From contig NZ_CP126093.1 in assembly GCF_030123065.1 (NCBI RefSeq), positions 5,028,001 through 5,092,000 on the forward strand: a stretch of 64,000 bases of DNA, given 5' to 3'. Below, one piece after another: positions 1 through 9,212 of this stretch. This DNA comes from Neobacillus sp. DY30 (GTDB lineage: Bacteria; Bacillota; Bacilli; Bacillales; Cytobacillaceae). Numbering within the stretch: the stretch's first letter is position 1; each line of letters begins with the position of its first letter. The position numbers and the translations under genes are program-made. The notes under the pieces are model-generated. The model did not search any database and was not told where the DNA came from. It saw only the letters and a program-made list of their open reading frames with translations.

Positions 1-39
1 CCTTTTAGCAGTCTCGGCATTCTCTGACGCCGTCCCTAT

Positions 40-1020
40 TTAACTATTTACCTTTTTATCAGCTTCAAGAACCTCCAGTGCTTCGAGGGCAACTGATAGA
101 GATTGAATACTGTCTTTATAGGTTGCTAGCACGAATTCAGGATTTTTTTCTTCAATCGCCTTCGCGAATGCTTCCAGTTCAAGCTGATATAGTCCATGTT
201 CCTCCGCCTCGAAGGATACTGCTTCCCCCTCTAGCTTACCGCTTACACTTCCTTTAACAAGATCAAGTGTTAAATGCATCTGATCGGAAATCAGTTCTAT
301 TTGCGTAAATACATCCGGATATGACCAAGTATGGGTATGATTTTGTAATATTCCATTTTGGTATTTCATTAAAAGGGTAAAGCTATCCTCAATCGTAAAG
401 TCCCCGCCTTTTTGAACAACCAGATTGCCTTGGTAACCAGTTACTCGCTCTACTTCCCCAAGCAGATAGCGAGAGAGATCAAAGATATGAATCGCCTGAT
501 CAAATACTGGCCCACCTGAAATTTCTTTATTAAAAAACCAGCGCGGCCAGTTTGGACGAAGCGCTAAACCATCAAGCATGGCACTGCGGACCCACGCAAC
601 TCTTTTGCCTTTAATAAGTTCTTTTATGTAGGCAACAGCAGGACTGTACCGGTACATAAAGCCAACACTGTTAATGACTCCAGATTGATCTAAAATTTCA
701 TCGACTTTTTTAGCCATCTCAAGATTTTTCGCAGGCGGTTTTTCTATAAAACAATGGATACCCCGTTCCGCTGCTTCACGGACAAGAAACTCCCGCACTT
801 CTGGGGGTGTACAAATTATGACTCCATCAGGCTTACTTTCCTCAAGCATTTTCACATAATCCGTAAAGCCCTTCACACCAAATTTATTTGTGGCTTTTAA
901 GAGGGTTTCTTCATTTAATTCACAAACACCAACCACTTCAATTCCAGCTATTTTCTGCATCGTACTTAAATGGCCCTGGCCTTGCCAGCCAGTTCCCACT
1001 ACTGTAATCCGTACCATCAT
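40..1020 (-). CDS. Gfo/Idh/MocA-family sugar oxidoreductase
   Basis: Cytoplasmic NAD(P)-dependent oxidoreductase of the Gfo/Idh/MocA family, acting on a sugar or sugar derivative. The Rossmann fold shows GTGWQGQGH at residues 9-17, the EKP signature is at 93-95, and the substrate domain has GGPVFDQAIHIFDL (about 169-182) with the usual Asp and His. The length of 326 residues is normal. The start at 1020 has GGAG six bases upstream. It is the last complete gene of the leftward carbohydrate operon, about 50 bases after the TIM-barrel isomerase gene. Such pairs often interconvert keto-sugars, but the substrate cannot be read from the sequence. Confidence 0.9.
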   Translation of the reverse strand: MMVRITVVGTGWQGQGHLSTMQKIAGIEVVGVCELNEETLLKATNKFGVKGFTDYVKMLEESKPDGVIICTPPEVREFLVREAAERGIHCFIEKPPAKNLEMAKKVDEILDQSGVINSVGFMYRYSPAVAYIKELIKGKRVAWVRSAMLDGLALRPNWPRWFFNKEISGGPVFDQAIHIFDLSRYLLGEVERVTGYQGNLVVQKGGDFTIEDSFTLLMKYQNGILQNHTHTWSYPDVFTQIELISDQMHLTLDLVKGSVSGKLEGEAVSFEAEEHGLYQLELEAFAKAIEEKNPEFVLATYKDSIQSLSVALEALEVLEADKKVNS

Positions 1021-1070
1021 TTCATTCTCCTCATCGTTTTTTGGTTAAACCACTATTCATGCATAACCGA

Positions 1071-1874
1071 CTAGGAATCAGACTTGCTTTCATCTAGTAA
1101 ACTCTTAACCCATTGAAGAGCACTGGCGCAGTCATCAGTTGGATCATTCTCCCCAGCTTCCTGCTCGATTGATACCGTCCGGTCATAGCCAATTTCTTTT
1201 AGGGCATATACACACTCAGCAATACCGGCAATTCCCGTTCCAAGTGCGACAGGATTATGCATGCCTGCTTCCCTTACATCTTTTAGATGTACATTAAGTA
1301 AGGAATCCTTTAATTGCAAAATCGCTTCAGATGCAGAAAAGTCCTGTGTTCCATACCACCCCGTATCAACAACCGCACCAAGTAAGTCTCCATAATCACC
1401 GATGATCGCCTTGATTTCATCAGGATGCTTTTCTGGATGGTTCTCAACGCCCACCTTGATCCCAAATTCATTACAAAGACTATAAATGACCGGAGCTGAC
1501 GCTTTGGAAATACCGCTTGTAATTAAGTCAATTCCTAGCATTTTGGCTGTTTCAAAACACAGCCTCGTCCATCTTGGATAGCGGATTGGGTCGCCAAGCG
1601 AACAAGAATAAGAATAGACGCTTAAACCATAGCTCTGCCAAATTTTCTTTAATTCTTCTGCAAAATAAGGAGTCATAAATTTAGGAAAAGCATGTCCCAT
1701 CCATAGTTCGATATTTTGAAACCCCGCACCTCGAATATCATGGCAAATGCGGTCGAATTCTGCTAAGCTAAAGGTTTCAATTACTTTGCGCTCAGCTTCT
1801 CCCCATGCTTCCATACTTGATTGGTAGTTCGTTGCACGGGCAAAATAATTTGCAGTTTGAAAGCCAATAATCAT
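1071..1874 (-). CDS. sugar phosphate isomerase/epimerase-like TIM-barrel protein
   Basis: Xylose-isomerase-like TIM-barrel protein of 267 residues. Four likely divalent-metal ligands can be seen in order: Glu in VGVENH, Asp in VVDTGWYG, His in NVHLKD and Glu in SIEQEAGE, the usual pattern of this superfamily. The frame is open further upstream, but the ATG at 1874 is chosen because AGAGGTG precedes it and the protein then begins MIIGFQTANYF, a normal family start. It lies 20 bases after the GH20 gene and before the Gfo/Idh gene. The family includes sugar and inosose epimerases, isomerases and dehydratases, so the reaction is not assigned. Confidence 0.85.
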   Translation of the reverse strand: MIIGFQTANYFARATNYQSSMEAWGEAERKVIETFSLAEFDRICHDIRGAGFQNIELWMGHAFPKFMTPYFAEELKKIWQSYGLSVYSYSCSLGDPIRYPRWTRLCFETAKMLGIDLITSGISKASAPVIYSLCNEFGIKVGVENHPEKHPDEIKAIIGDYGDLLGAVVDTGWYGTQDFSASEAILQLKDSLLNVHLKDVREAGMHNPVALGTGIAGIAECVYALKEIGYDRTVSIEQEAGENDPTDDCASALQWVKSLLDESKSDS

Positions 1875-1894
1875 AGTAAACACCTCTATAAAAT

Positions 1895-3778
1895 TTATCC
1901 GGAAAATGTCCCCGCTGTTACAATCCGGTGGTACGAATTTCTTCCTAAAGCACCTTCTGGCATTTTCCATGGTGCATCGTAGTTGAGCCTCTCGACTTCT
2001 AATTCTTCAAACCGGTCAATCTCACCATTTAGCCACTGGTCAATTCGATACTCTGCAGATTCTAATCGTGAGAGTATTCCTCCGTAACGGATATCAATGA
2101 TTTCCCAGCCAAAAGATTTCATGGTTGAAAACCATAAAGAACGGTGAAGTTTTCGTAAATCATCGACCAGATTTCGTAATGTTGGCAGTTCATCTTTCAG
2201 GTGTGTTAATTTCTGTTTATCATTTTGATCAAAGGCACCCTTTAATTTGACACCTAAGTCTGCTTTAATACTCAATACTTGAGCCAGCTGAGTATAAAAA
2301 GTAAAAATCCCTGCCCAGTTTGAATTCCGGTCTTTCGCTTTTTCCAAGCGTGAAGCCAAATTTTCGTAATGTTCACTTAACGGCAAGGAACGAATATTCT
2401 CATCATATAAACCGAGTAAAACATCCTGCCATAACAAAAATTTAGATGGATGTGATTCATGCAGGTTATCCTTTGAAACACCAGGTGTCTCATCGAATTC
2501 ATTTAAGGTAAGAAAGTCATCCCAATTGCCGCCGGTGCAAAAATTGAACCGTTTGGCTAATTTCTCTTGACTTACTTCACTAGCATATCCATGTTCGGCA
2601 AACAACTGCAGGCCAGCCAATCCGGTAAATGGATGTGTTTCTGCTCCATTATCGCCCCACATGGTAGCGAATACTTCACGGATTCCTTCTTTTTTACAAG
2701 CTTCTAAAGCCGCATTTGTGGTAACGATTGTTTTTCCATAATTCGGAGCAATGCCATTCCATGTCCATACGCCCCCGGCGAAGATCGGCTCTGAGCCAAA
2801 TTCTTTATGTTTTCTTAAGAATGTTCGGTAAAATTCTTCATCCGTATGATAGTAATCCCAATAAACAAATTGAACATTTTTTGGCATAGATTCAATAACG
2901 TCCTCTGGGATGTTAGCATTTAAATCATAGTAATTTCCTGATTTGGAACCGAGTCGAAAATACATATCACTCCAAATCATCGGTTTTAAGGCTAACTTTT
3001 CAGCAAGTGATACCACCCTGTGAAGATGCTTATTCATAATATCAAAGCGTTTTTGATATCCATACTCCTCTAAATATTTCCCTAAGCCAAGCTGGTGCGC
3101 TTCGTCCATTCCAATATGGATACGCTTACTTCGGAATGGCCGTGAGGCTGCTTTTATCAACTCTTCAATAAATTCATAGGTTTCTTCACTATCTGCTAAT
3201 AAAATATCAGGTGTATCTCTTATTTTTGCTGCATAATTCCATTTCAGTGCCTCTGTTAAATGGGCGAGTGTTTGAATACATGAAACCATTTCGATGCCGA
3301 ATTGATGTGCGTAGTCATCACATGCTTGTAATTCCTTCTCAGTATATCGGCCCCGCATATAACCGAAATATGGATATTTCTCAACAGTAAAGGTATCCTC
3401 TGTGTACATCATGACAATATTCAAACCCATTAAAGCCATTTTTCGTAAAAGGGTATGTATCCCGTCTACGGTCATGACGGCATTACGCGAGCAATCCACC
3501 ATAACACCATTTGCTGTAAATTTTGGCTCTTCAGTTATTTCAAATTGATTACTTTCCTTATACTCCTGCAGCCACAATCCTAATGCACGAAAAAAGTGAA
3601 TTTTTTCTTGATAGCGGATTACTCCATGGTCTTTCTGGCAGCCAGCCATTAATGGACCCGTTATTTGTTCCACATGGATAGGAATTCCATCTTTCGATTG
3701 CTGAATATCTAGCTCTATACAAATAATCTCTATTCCTTGTTCAAGCCCCTGCAAATCACCACTAAAATAAATATTCAT
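1895..3778 (-). CDS. GH20 beta-N-acetylhexosaminidase-like glycosidase
   Basis: Glycoside hydrolase of the GH20 type, expected to remove non-reducing terminal beta-GlcNAc or beta-GalNAc. The central TIM barrel carries HIGMDEAHQLG at about 221-231; the Asp225-Glu226 pair matches the GH20 dyad in which Glu is the acid and Asp positions the substrate acetamido group. Before it lies a short N-terminal domain of about 85 residues and after it a helical C-terminal region (about 440-627). No signal peptide is visible, so it should act in the cytoplasm on imported oligosaccharides. It is eight bases downstream of the GH1 gene. The ribosome site AGGTG is weak. Confidence 0.85.
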   Translation of the reverse strand: MNIYFSGDLQGLEQGIEIICIELDIQQSKDGIPIHVEQITGPLMAGCQKDHGVIRYQEKIHFFRALGLWLQEYKESNQFEITEEPKFTANGVMVDCSRNAVMTVDGIHTLLRKMALMGLNIVMMYTEDTFTVEKYPYFGYMRGRYTEKELQACDDYAHQFGIEMVSCIQTLAHLTEALKWNYAAKIRDTPDILLADSEETYEFIEELIKAASRPFRSKRIHIGMDEAHQLGLGKYLEEYGYQKRFDIMNKHLHRVVSLAEKLALKPMIWSDMYFRLGSKSGNYYDLNANIPEDVIESMPKNVQFVYWDYYHTDEEFYRTFLRKHKEFGSEPIFAGGVWTWNGIAPNYGKTIVTTNAALEACKKEGIREVFATMWGDNGAETHPFTGLAGLQLFAEHGYASEVSQEKLAKRFNFCTGGNWDDFLTLNEFDETPGVSKDNLHESHPSKFLLWQDVLLGLYDENIRSLPLSEHYENLASRLEKAKDRNSNWAGIFTFYTQLAQVLSIKADLGVKLKGAFDQNDKQKLTHLKDELPTLRNLVDDLRKLHRSLWFSTMKSFGWEIIDIRYGGILSRLESAEYRIDQWLNGEIDRFEELEVERLNYDAPWKMPEGALGRNSYHRIVTAGTFSG

Positions 3779-3786
3779 CGTAACAC

Positions 3787-5130
3787 CTACAATTCAAACC
3801 AATGGTTTTGATTCAGTTTCTTGTACCAGAAATAGCTATCTTTTTTCGTTCGCTTCAATGTATGATAATCCACATGAACAAGACCGAACCTCATACTATA
3901 GCCATAGGACCATTCATAATTATCCATCAATGACCAAATACAGTAGCCTTTTAAATTCACACCTGATGATAGCGCACGACTAATCTGTGTTAAGTGCTGC
4001 TTTAAGTATTTGATTCGTTTATCATCACAAACACGACCTTCGACTGGGTCCTGATTATAAGTTGCACCATTTTCTGTGATGTAGATGGGTACATCGCCAT
4101 ATTTGTTTTTTATATCCATCAACACCTTGTAAAAGGCATCCGCATAGATGTTAAACCCGATGTCGGTTTTATCAAATAAACCATCAAGATGTTCACAATC
4201 AAACGTTCCATTTCCTTCTTTATATCGCGATACCGTTCCAGTATAAAAATTGATTCCTAAAATATCGGCAGGCTGCGAAATGATTTCCATATCGCCTTCT
4301 TGAATATTTACTTTTGCCCCTTTTTTTGCAAACCAATCCAATAAAATTTGCGGATAGCTTCCTTTAAATACAGGGTCTAAAAACCACTCCATAAACCATG
4401 CTGAGATTCGTTTACAGGCCTCGATATCTTCTTGTCGATTACTAAATGGTTCATACCATGTAACATTTGGCGCAAAACCAATTTCTCCAGGAATACCAAG
4501 TTCTTTAAATCGCTTTACAGCTCGCCCATGTGCCAGCAAAAGGTGATGGGCAACATCAAGAGAAGTTTGGAGGTCTTTTTCCCCTGGAGCCTGCTCACCA
4601 ACGAAATATCCTAAAAAGGAAACACACCAAGGTTCATTAATCGTTAACCAAGATTTAATTTTTCCCGAAAACTGACGGAATAATAAATCGGAATACTCAA
4701 CAAATGCCTCAATTGTTTGTCGATTCTTCCAACCGCCCTCATCTTGCAGAGCCTGCGGTAAATCCCAATGATAGATGGTACAAAGTGGTTCAATTCCGTT
4801 TTCTAATAGCTTATCAACAAACTGATGATAGTGGTCTAGCCCTTTTTGATTGACTTCTCCTCTTCCGTCCGGAAAAATTCTTGGCCATGCAATGGAGAAA
4901 CGATAGGTATTAACACCTAATTCTTTTAATAATGCAATATCTTCATCCATACGATGATAGCTGTCACAAGCGGTATCACCATTGTCTCCATTTAGGACCA
5001 TACCAGGAATTCGGCTATAGGTATCCCATATTGACATACCTCTGCCATCTGAGTTATAGGCACCTTCAATTTGATAAGATGCTGTCGACACGCCAAAACG
5101 AAAATCTTTAGGAAAAGTAATGATTGCCAT
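3787..5130 (-). CDS. GH1 beta-glucosidase
   Basis: Family GH1 retaining beta-glycosidase of 447 residues, the usual length. The acid/base Glu is in WLTINEPW (E166) and the nucleophile in ITENGA (E353). The C-terminal stretch NYEWSYGYSMRFGLVHVDY is the form found in enzymes for unphosphorylated glucosides; the Ser/Lys/Tyr phosphate-binding pattern of 6-phospho-beta-glucosidases is not seen. There is no signal peptide. The start at 5130 is supported by AAAGGGG. It follows a decayed oxidoreductase remnant and precedes GH20. Import by the locus ABC transporter, which does not phosphorylate, fits an enzyme for free oligosaccharides. Confidence 0.93.
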   Translation of the reverse strand: MAIITFPKDFRFGVSTASYQIEGAYNSDGRGMSIWDTYSRIPGMVLNGDNGDTACDSYHRMDEDIALLKELGVNTYRFSIAWPRIFPDGRGEVNQKGLDHYHQFVDKLLENGIEPLCTIYHWDLPQALQDEGGWKNRQTIEAFVEYSDLLFRQFSGKIKSWLTINEPWCVSFLGYFVGEQAPGEKDLQTSLDVAHHLLLAHGRAVKRFKELGIPGEIGFAPNVTWYEPFSNRQEDIEACKRISAWFMEWFLDPVFKGSYPQILLDWFAKKGAKVNIQEGDMEIISQPADILGINFYTGTVSRYKEGNGTFDCEHLDGLFDKTDIGFNIYADAFYKVLMDIKNKYGDVPIYITENGATYNQDPVEGRVCDDKRIKYLKQHLTQISRALSSGVNLKGYCIWSLMDNYEWSYGYSMRFGLVHVDYHTLKRTKKDSYFWYKKLNQNHWFEL

Positions 5131-5161
5131 GGATTTTTAACCCCTTTCGTTCGTAACCATT

Positions 5162-5373
5162 TTAGGAATAATCCTTTACCTGAGCTCTTTTAGAAAGGAA
5201 GCCTTCTTTAGTGGGAACGTTCCTGAAATTAAGATTCTTTTCTAAAAAATCAACCGGAATCCTCACTTCATACACTGCACTCTCGCAATACCTGCAGAGG
5301 AGCCACCGATTATCACGTTATCGACTTCTGCTAAAAGAGGAATATCACCGGCAGGCAATTGATGTATTTTCAC
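5162..5373 (-). pseudogene. decayed FAD-dependent oxidoreductase remnant
   Basis: After the alpha-galactosidase stop there is a strong AAGGAGG followed by a GTG at 5373. It opens 36 codons reading MKIHQLPAGDIPLLAEVDN then VIIGGSSAGIARV, ending at a TGA at 5263-5265. The first part resembles the start of FAD-dependent oxidoreductases (a short lead, then a VIIGGxxAG dinucleotide fold). An overlapping frame then runs open as EVRIPVDFLEKNLNF... to a TAA at 5162-5164. I read this as a gene reduced by internal deletion, with the good ribosome site preserved. It could alternatively be a short real peptide, but the truncated nucleotide-binding fold argues against that. Confidence 0.5.
5212..5224. promoter_or_regulatory. 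GGAACGTTCC palindrome, putative LacI operator
   Basis: The sequence TGGGAACGTTCCT holds a perfect 10-base palindrome with central CG, the geometry of LacI/GalR operators. It lies 80-90 bases upstream of the GH1 start and is identical in its core to the two copies beside the lacI-type gene near 23.2-23.5 kb. Here it may control a promoter for the GH1-GH20-isomerase-oxidoreductase segment. Confidence 0.5.
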
Positions 5374-5394
5374 ACTCTCATTACCTCCTTCTAC

Positions 5395-7548
5395 TTAGAT
5401 TGCTATTTCTATTTCTAGGAGCACTTCGCCATCGACAGCTTGACAATCAATCGTATAAATATGCTGGTTAACAGAATCCGTTACGATTGGTACCACTTCA
5501 CCATTTACAGTTGCTTTTAATGGTTGTCCTTTAGACAAGAATGCAAAGACTCCGCCTTCTTTTAACGTTAGCTTCAAACCAGACTCTGTGTTCCATCTAT
5601 TTATAATTCCATGATTACAAATAAACTTATTGATAAGACCAATTGGAGTAATGGAATCGGTTACTGGAATCAGGAGGTAAATAGAACTTTCATTCTCTGC
5701 TAAATCGATATTGATCCGTTCTTCTTTTTTCAGATTCCAATGTCTCTTTGTTAAGACATCAAAAAGGATAAACTCTTCACCTGCTAAATTAGGCACATCA
5801 TTTGGCCCAATAGAACCTCTAACGATTTCATTTCCTTCAAAAATATTAAAAGCAGCAACTACACCTGCACCTTTACTTGAGTTCCAAATTTTTAGCGGCA
5901 CCTTCCTTTTGAATGGATCAATAAATAAACAATCCTCTGTTGGCACTCCAGGCTGGTCACAGCGTATAATTCGGCCATCCTTGTAGACTAACGGCCAAAT
6001 CATTTCTGGATTCGTGGTATCAACAGCATCACTGAAATAAATTGGTCCACCACTAATGACACGCAAAATCATATTTTGCTGATCATCATGGTTTTTCGTC
6101 CAATACATATCCCAATCGCCCCAATAGAAGGCACCGTGGTAAAAAGAATTATAGGCATTTTGCAACGCATGTTCTTTAAAACCATTCATTTCTTGCGGGA
6201 CAAAATCATCGCTATTCCGTGAAACAGCGGAGTAAGGACGATGCCAAATATTTTCCTCAGCCATTCCCATACAGTTGATAACCGTATTATTAAAATGTAA
6301 AGAACAAGACGCTTCAAGTGCTGTATGAGCTCCGCTTGCAGCTTCACCGACTGACTGGTTATGAGCCACAAAGTTTGTAATTGCACTTTGACTATCTACC
6401 TTAACAAAATCGATTCCATCTTTTTTCAGTTTTGAATGCCATGCATGCCAAAAACCAAAGCCTTCTTCCGCGTTAGGTGATGGGATTAAGCTGCCGTTTT
6501 TCGCTTGGTATAAATGCTTATCTAAAGATTTGGCTAAAGAACTATCGGGTGCAATTCCTTCCCAATATCCTGCAAGTGTGTGCCAAACACCTACCCAGTT
6601 CACTCCAAACTTCTGCTTAAGTGAGGATACAGTACTTGATAATCCATTAGGGAATTTCTCCTGATCAGCATCGAAGGATTGTAGTTTTTTTCCATTCAAC
6701 TCTGACCAGCCATCATCAATCATCATCCATTTAACAGGGAGATTTTTTTGCTGCAATTCTTCTGCTTTCGTGAGAATTCCTTCCTCATTTACTGCATGAT
6801 AAAAGGCATCCCAGCTGCACCAGCCTAAATAATCCAAAATTTCTGGATAGCTTTTTTCCTCTCTAGGCAAGACACTTTGAGCACAGAAACTAGAAGCAGT
6901 CTTTACATTGTCATTTACTAATTGGAAAGGATTATTTGACGCTCCAAAAATAAAGGCAAAGGTAAAAATCTGGTCATAGCCGCCATGAAATGGAGAAACA
7001 GAAATCTGCAAGCCCTTTTCGGTTCCGACTAAATCTGTCCTCGCTTCTTTATCACAAACAGGAAGTAGATGAAAATAACTATTATCATTTTTTAAAAGTA
7101 AGGATTGTGTTCGTTCAGGGATTTCCTTAATGTCGTTCGTAAAAAATGGACGTGTCCACCAATCTTTATGTTGATAGTTCGCCATTGCCTGATACTCTTC
7201 CATAAGGTTAGCAATCGTAATGGTAATTGCTTGCTGTGGTGCAAAATAAGCTTGTTTTTTAAACAATTCATCATTTTTAATAGATGCATTTACAAATGTA
7301 GTCATAAACGAATCATAACAGCGGAATGTTAATGCTGCGGTTACCGTTTCCAAATCATCACTATAATGATAACTATATTCCTTATAGGTGCCGAGATCAT
7401 CTTCTACAGTATTCTCTTCCGCAGTTTTGAAATCTAAAGATAAAGTAGAGTGAGAATCAAGATTAACCGAAACTTGAATTCCTGCTAATATCCGCTGATT
7501 ATGGAAAAGACAATCTAGCTCGTCTTGTTTTTTATCGAATTGAAACAT
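5395..7548 (-). CDS. Sip1/raffinose-synthase-type alpha-galactosidase (GH36-like)
   Basis: Large alpha-galactosidase of the Sip1/raffinose-synthase branch of GH36 (717 residues). An N-terminal beta-rich domain of about 230 residues precedes a TIM barrel with LGWCSWDAFY (241-250), MMIDDGW (275-281) and FVKVDSQ (D385, predicted nucleophile). SRNSDDF (about 443-449) probably supplies the acid/base Asp. A C-terminal beta domain follows. Plant relatives make or degrade raffinose sugars; in bacteria the family is expected to hydrolyse alpha-galactosides. There is no export signal. AAAGGAG lies seven bases before the ATG. It sits 33 bases downstream of the ROK kinase gene in the same operon. Confidence 0.85.
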   Translation of the reverse strand: MFQFDKKQDELDCLFHNQRILAGIQVSVNLDSHSTLSLDFKTAEENTVEDDLGTYKEYSYHYSDDLETVTAALTFRCYDSFMTTFVNASIKNDELFKKQAYFAPQQAITITIANLMEEYQAMANYQHKDWWTRPFFTNDIKEIPERTQSLLLKNDNSYFHLLPVCDKEARTDLVGTEKGLQISVSPFHGGYDQIFTFAFIFGASNNPFQLVNDNVKTASSFCAQSVLPREEKSYPEILDYLGWCSWDAFYHAVNEEGILTKAEELQQKNLPVKWMMIDDGWSELNGKKLQSFDADQEKFPNGLSSTVSSLKQKFGVNWVGVWHTLAGYWEGIAPDSSLAKSLDKHLYQAKNGSLIPSPNAEEGFGFWHAWHSKLKKDGIDFVKVDSQSAITNFVAHNQSVGEAASGAHTALEASCSLHFNNTVINCMGMAEENIWHRPYSAVSRNSDDFVPQEMNGFKEHALQNAYNSFYHGAFYWGDWDMYWTKNHDDQQNMILRVISGGPIYFSDAVDTTNPEMIWPLVYKDGRIIRCDQPGVPTEDCLFIDPFKRKVPLKIWNSSKGAGVVAAFNIFEGNEIVRGSIGPNDVPNLAGEEFILFDVLTKRHWNLKKEERINIDLAENESSIYLLIPVTDSITPIGLINKFICNHGIINRWNTESGLKLTLKEGGVFAFLSKGQPLKATVNGEVVPIVTDSVNQHIYTIDCQAVDGEVLLEIEIAI

Positions 7549-7581
7549 AGTATGACTCCTTTAGTCTATTTTGGTCTGGAC

Positions 7582-8559
7582 CTATCCTTCTAGTTCAAGT
7601 GCATATTTAGCAACAGAGAGAGACGCTAGGTCACCAACACTTTCTTTTAACCCTGAAGGAACAACCTCGCAAACCTCGACCGAGAAAGGAAGGGCTTCTT
7701 TTCGCAGTTCTTCCATCACGATTGGTTTTAATAAAGCTTCTTGCCGCGAGTAAATGCTGCCGATAATAATTTTTTCGGGATTAAGCATATCTATTAATAG
7801 AGCTAAGCCTCTCCCTAATTTCTGTCCAACTACTTGATAAATCTGATTGGCAAGGTCGTCCCCAGCATTTGCAGCATCAGCAATCGTTTTGGCTGATATC
7901 TCAGTAATTTCTTCCCTTGATGAACAAATCTCGGTCGTTTTTCCTTGATTGAACCACTCATTAACCATCATTTGAGCTAAACGGGCAATACCGCCGCCGC
8001 TGCAAAAGCCTTCAAATGATCCGGCCTTCCCGTATCCGATTGGACCGCCCTGTTCCAAACGAACATGGCCGACTTCGCCAGCCATATCATTTGTACCCGT
8101 ATACAATCGTCCATCCAATATGAAACCTGCACCCATTCCTGTCCCAAATGTTAGAAAGACCATGTTGCTCGTGCCTATTCCTGCGCCCCACTTCCACTCA
8201 GCCAGCGCACAGGCGTTGGCATCATTTTGGACAGAAACAGGGACTTGAAAACGATCCCTTAGCGGTGTTAATACATCAATCCGGTCCCAGTTTGGTAAAT
8301 TGGGAGGCGATAAGATGAGCCCTTTCTTACTATCAAGCGGGCCGCCACAGCTTATTCCAATCGCTGCTAAGACAAGATCTTCTTCCATAAATAAAATTTT
8401 CTCTAATTCGTCCATCATTTTTGTGAGCGCTTTTTCGGGTGTATCAGGAGTAGGAAAACTTTGTTTTGCTATAATCTGAATTCCTTGCAGACCTTCAATA
8501 CCTACTACTACGGCACACTTTGTTCCACCGATATCTAAACCTGCTAGAACGGGTTTCAT
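7582..8559 (-). CDS. ROK-family sugar kinase without the zinc-finger cysteines
   Basis: ROK-family protein of 325 residues, probably a cytoplasmic ATP-dependent hexose or amino-sugar kinase. The phosphate-binding loop DIGGTK is at 9-14, the catalytic Asp in QNDANA at 113, and the ATP/sugar motif FGTGMGAG at about 138-145. GEVGH (161-165) is present, but the usual following CxCGxxGCxE zinc motif is missing: the segment reads GPIGYGKAGSFEGFCSGG. There is no N-terminal HTH, so it is a kinase type rather than a NagC/XylR-type repressor. Its ATG overlaps the stop of the SIS gene by four bases, implying coupled translation, with GAGGAG inside that gene. Confidence 0.88.
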   Translation of the reverse strand: MKPVLAGLDIGGTKCAVVVGIEGLQGIQIIAKQSFPTPDTPEKALTKMMDELEKILFMEEDLVLAAIGISCGGPLDSKKGLILSPPNLPNWDRIDVLTPLRDRFQVPVSVQNDANACALAEWKWGAGIGTSNMVFLTFGTGMGAGFILDGRLYTGTNDMAGEVGHVRLEQGGPIGYGKAGSFEGFCSGGGIARLAQMMVNEWFNQGKTTEICSSREEITEISAKTIADAANAGDDLANQIYQVVGQKLGRGLALLIDMLNPEKIIIGSIYSRQEALLKPIVMEELRKEALPFSVEVCEVVPSGLKESVGDLASLSVAKYALELEG

Positions 8560-9185
8560 CCAAAAAACTCCTCCTCAAGCATGATGCAAAGGGTGTGGTA
8601 AATAGGCAGATGTCTTTCCTGGATATCCGGTGTGCTATCAAAAGGAACACAAATGGTAATATCACAAAGCTCTTTTAAAGCCCCGCCACTTTTACCAGTG
8701 AATCCGATTGTTGTTAGTCCAAGCGCTTTTGAAACTTTTACAGCATGGTTAATATTGTTTGAATTACCTGAAGTACTAAACCCAATGAAGACATCGCCTA
8801 GTTTTCCATAACCGTATACCTGTTGAGCAAACACCATGTCGGGAGCAACATCATTGGCGAAGGCTGTCATCAGTGCCGAATGGCTGACAAGTGAGATAGC
8901 AGGGAGTGCCCCCTGCAAATTCTCACCAAGATAGTCACTGCCATCTGCAACTTCCTTTAACTTTGCTCTGATTGTTTGGGGTAAAGGCCGTTTGGACATA
9001 AATCCTTTCATTAATTCACCGACGACATGCTCACAGTCAGCTGCACTGCCCCCATTTCCAGCAAGCAGCAGTTTTCCATTTGCCTCATAGGACTTTTTAA
9101 TCGCCTTAAAAGCTTCCATAATACTATTCTGACATTCTAGTAACTCTGGATATTTTTCAATTAGTTTTTCTAATCTAGCATTCAT
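8556..9185 (-). CDS. SIS-domain sugar isomerase (GmhA-like)
   Basis: SIS-domain protein of 209 residues resembling phosphoheptose isomerase GmhA. AGNGGSAADCEH near the N-terminus and GFSTSGNSNNI in the middle are the phosphosugar-binding loops. The start at 9185 (MNARLEKL) is preferred over the upstream ATG because AATAGGGGAT lies just ahead of it. It probably isomerises a phosphorylated aldose and ketose made by the neighbouring kinases. True GmhA makes heptose precursors; here the catabolic context (DUF1537 kinase upstream, ROK kinase overlapping downstream) points to a degradative role. Substrate unknown. Confidence 0.82.
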   Translation of the reverse strand: MNARLEKLIEKYPELLECQNSIMEAFKAIKKSYEANGKLLLAGNGGSAADCEHVVGELMKGFMSKRPLPQTIRAKLKEVADGSDYLGENLQGALPAISLVSHSALMTAFANDVAPDMVFAQQVYGYGKLGDVFIGFSTSGNSNNINHAVKVSKALGLTTIGFTGKSGGALKELCDITICVPFDSTPDIQERHLPIYHTLCIMLEEEFFG

Positions 9186-9212
9186 CGTGACATCCCCTAT
9201 TAAAATCATTCA

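Noticed and set aside
5211..5471. 86-codon rightward frame across the GH36/GH1 gap
   Set aside because: It overlaps the alpha-galactosidase end on the opposite strand; the leftward oxidoreductase remnant explains the region better.
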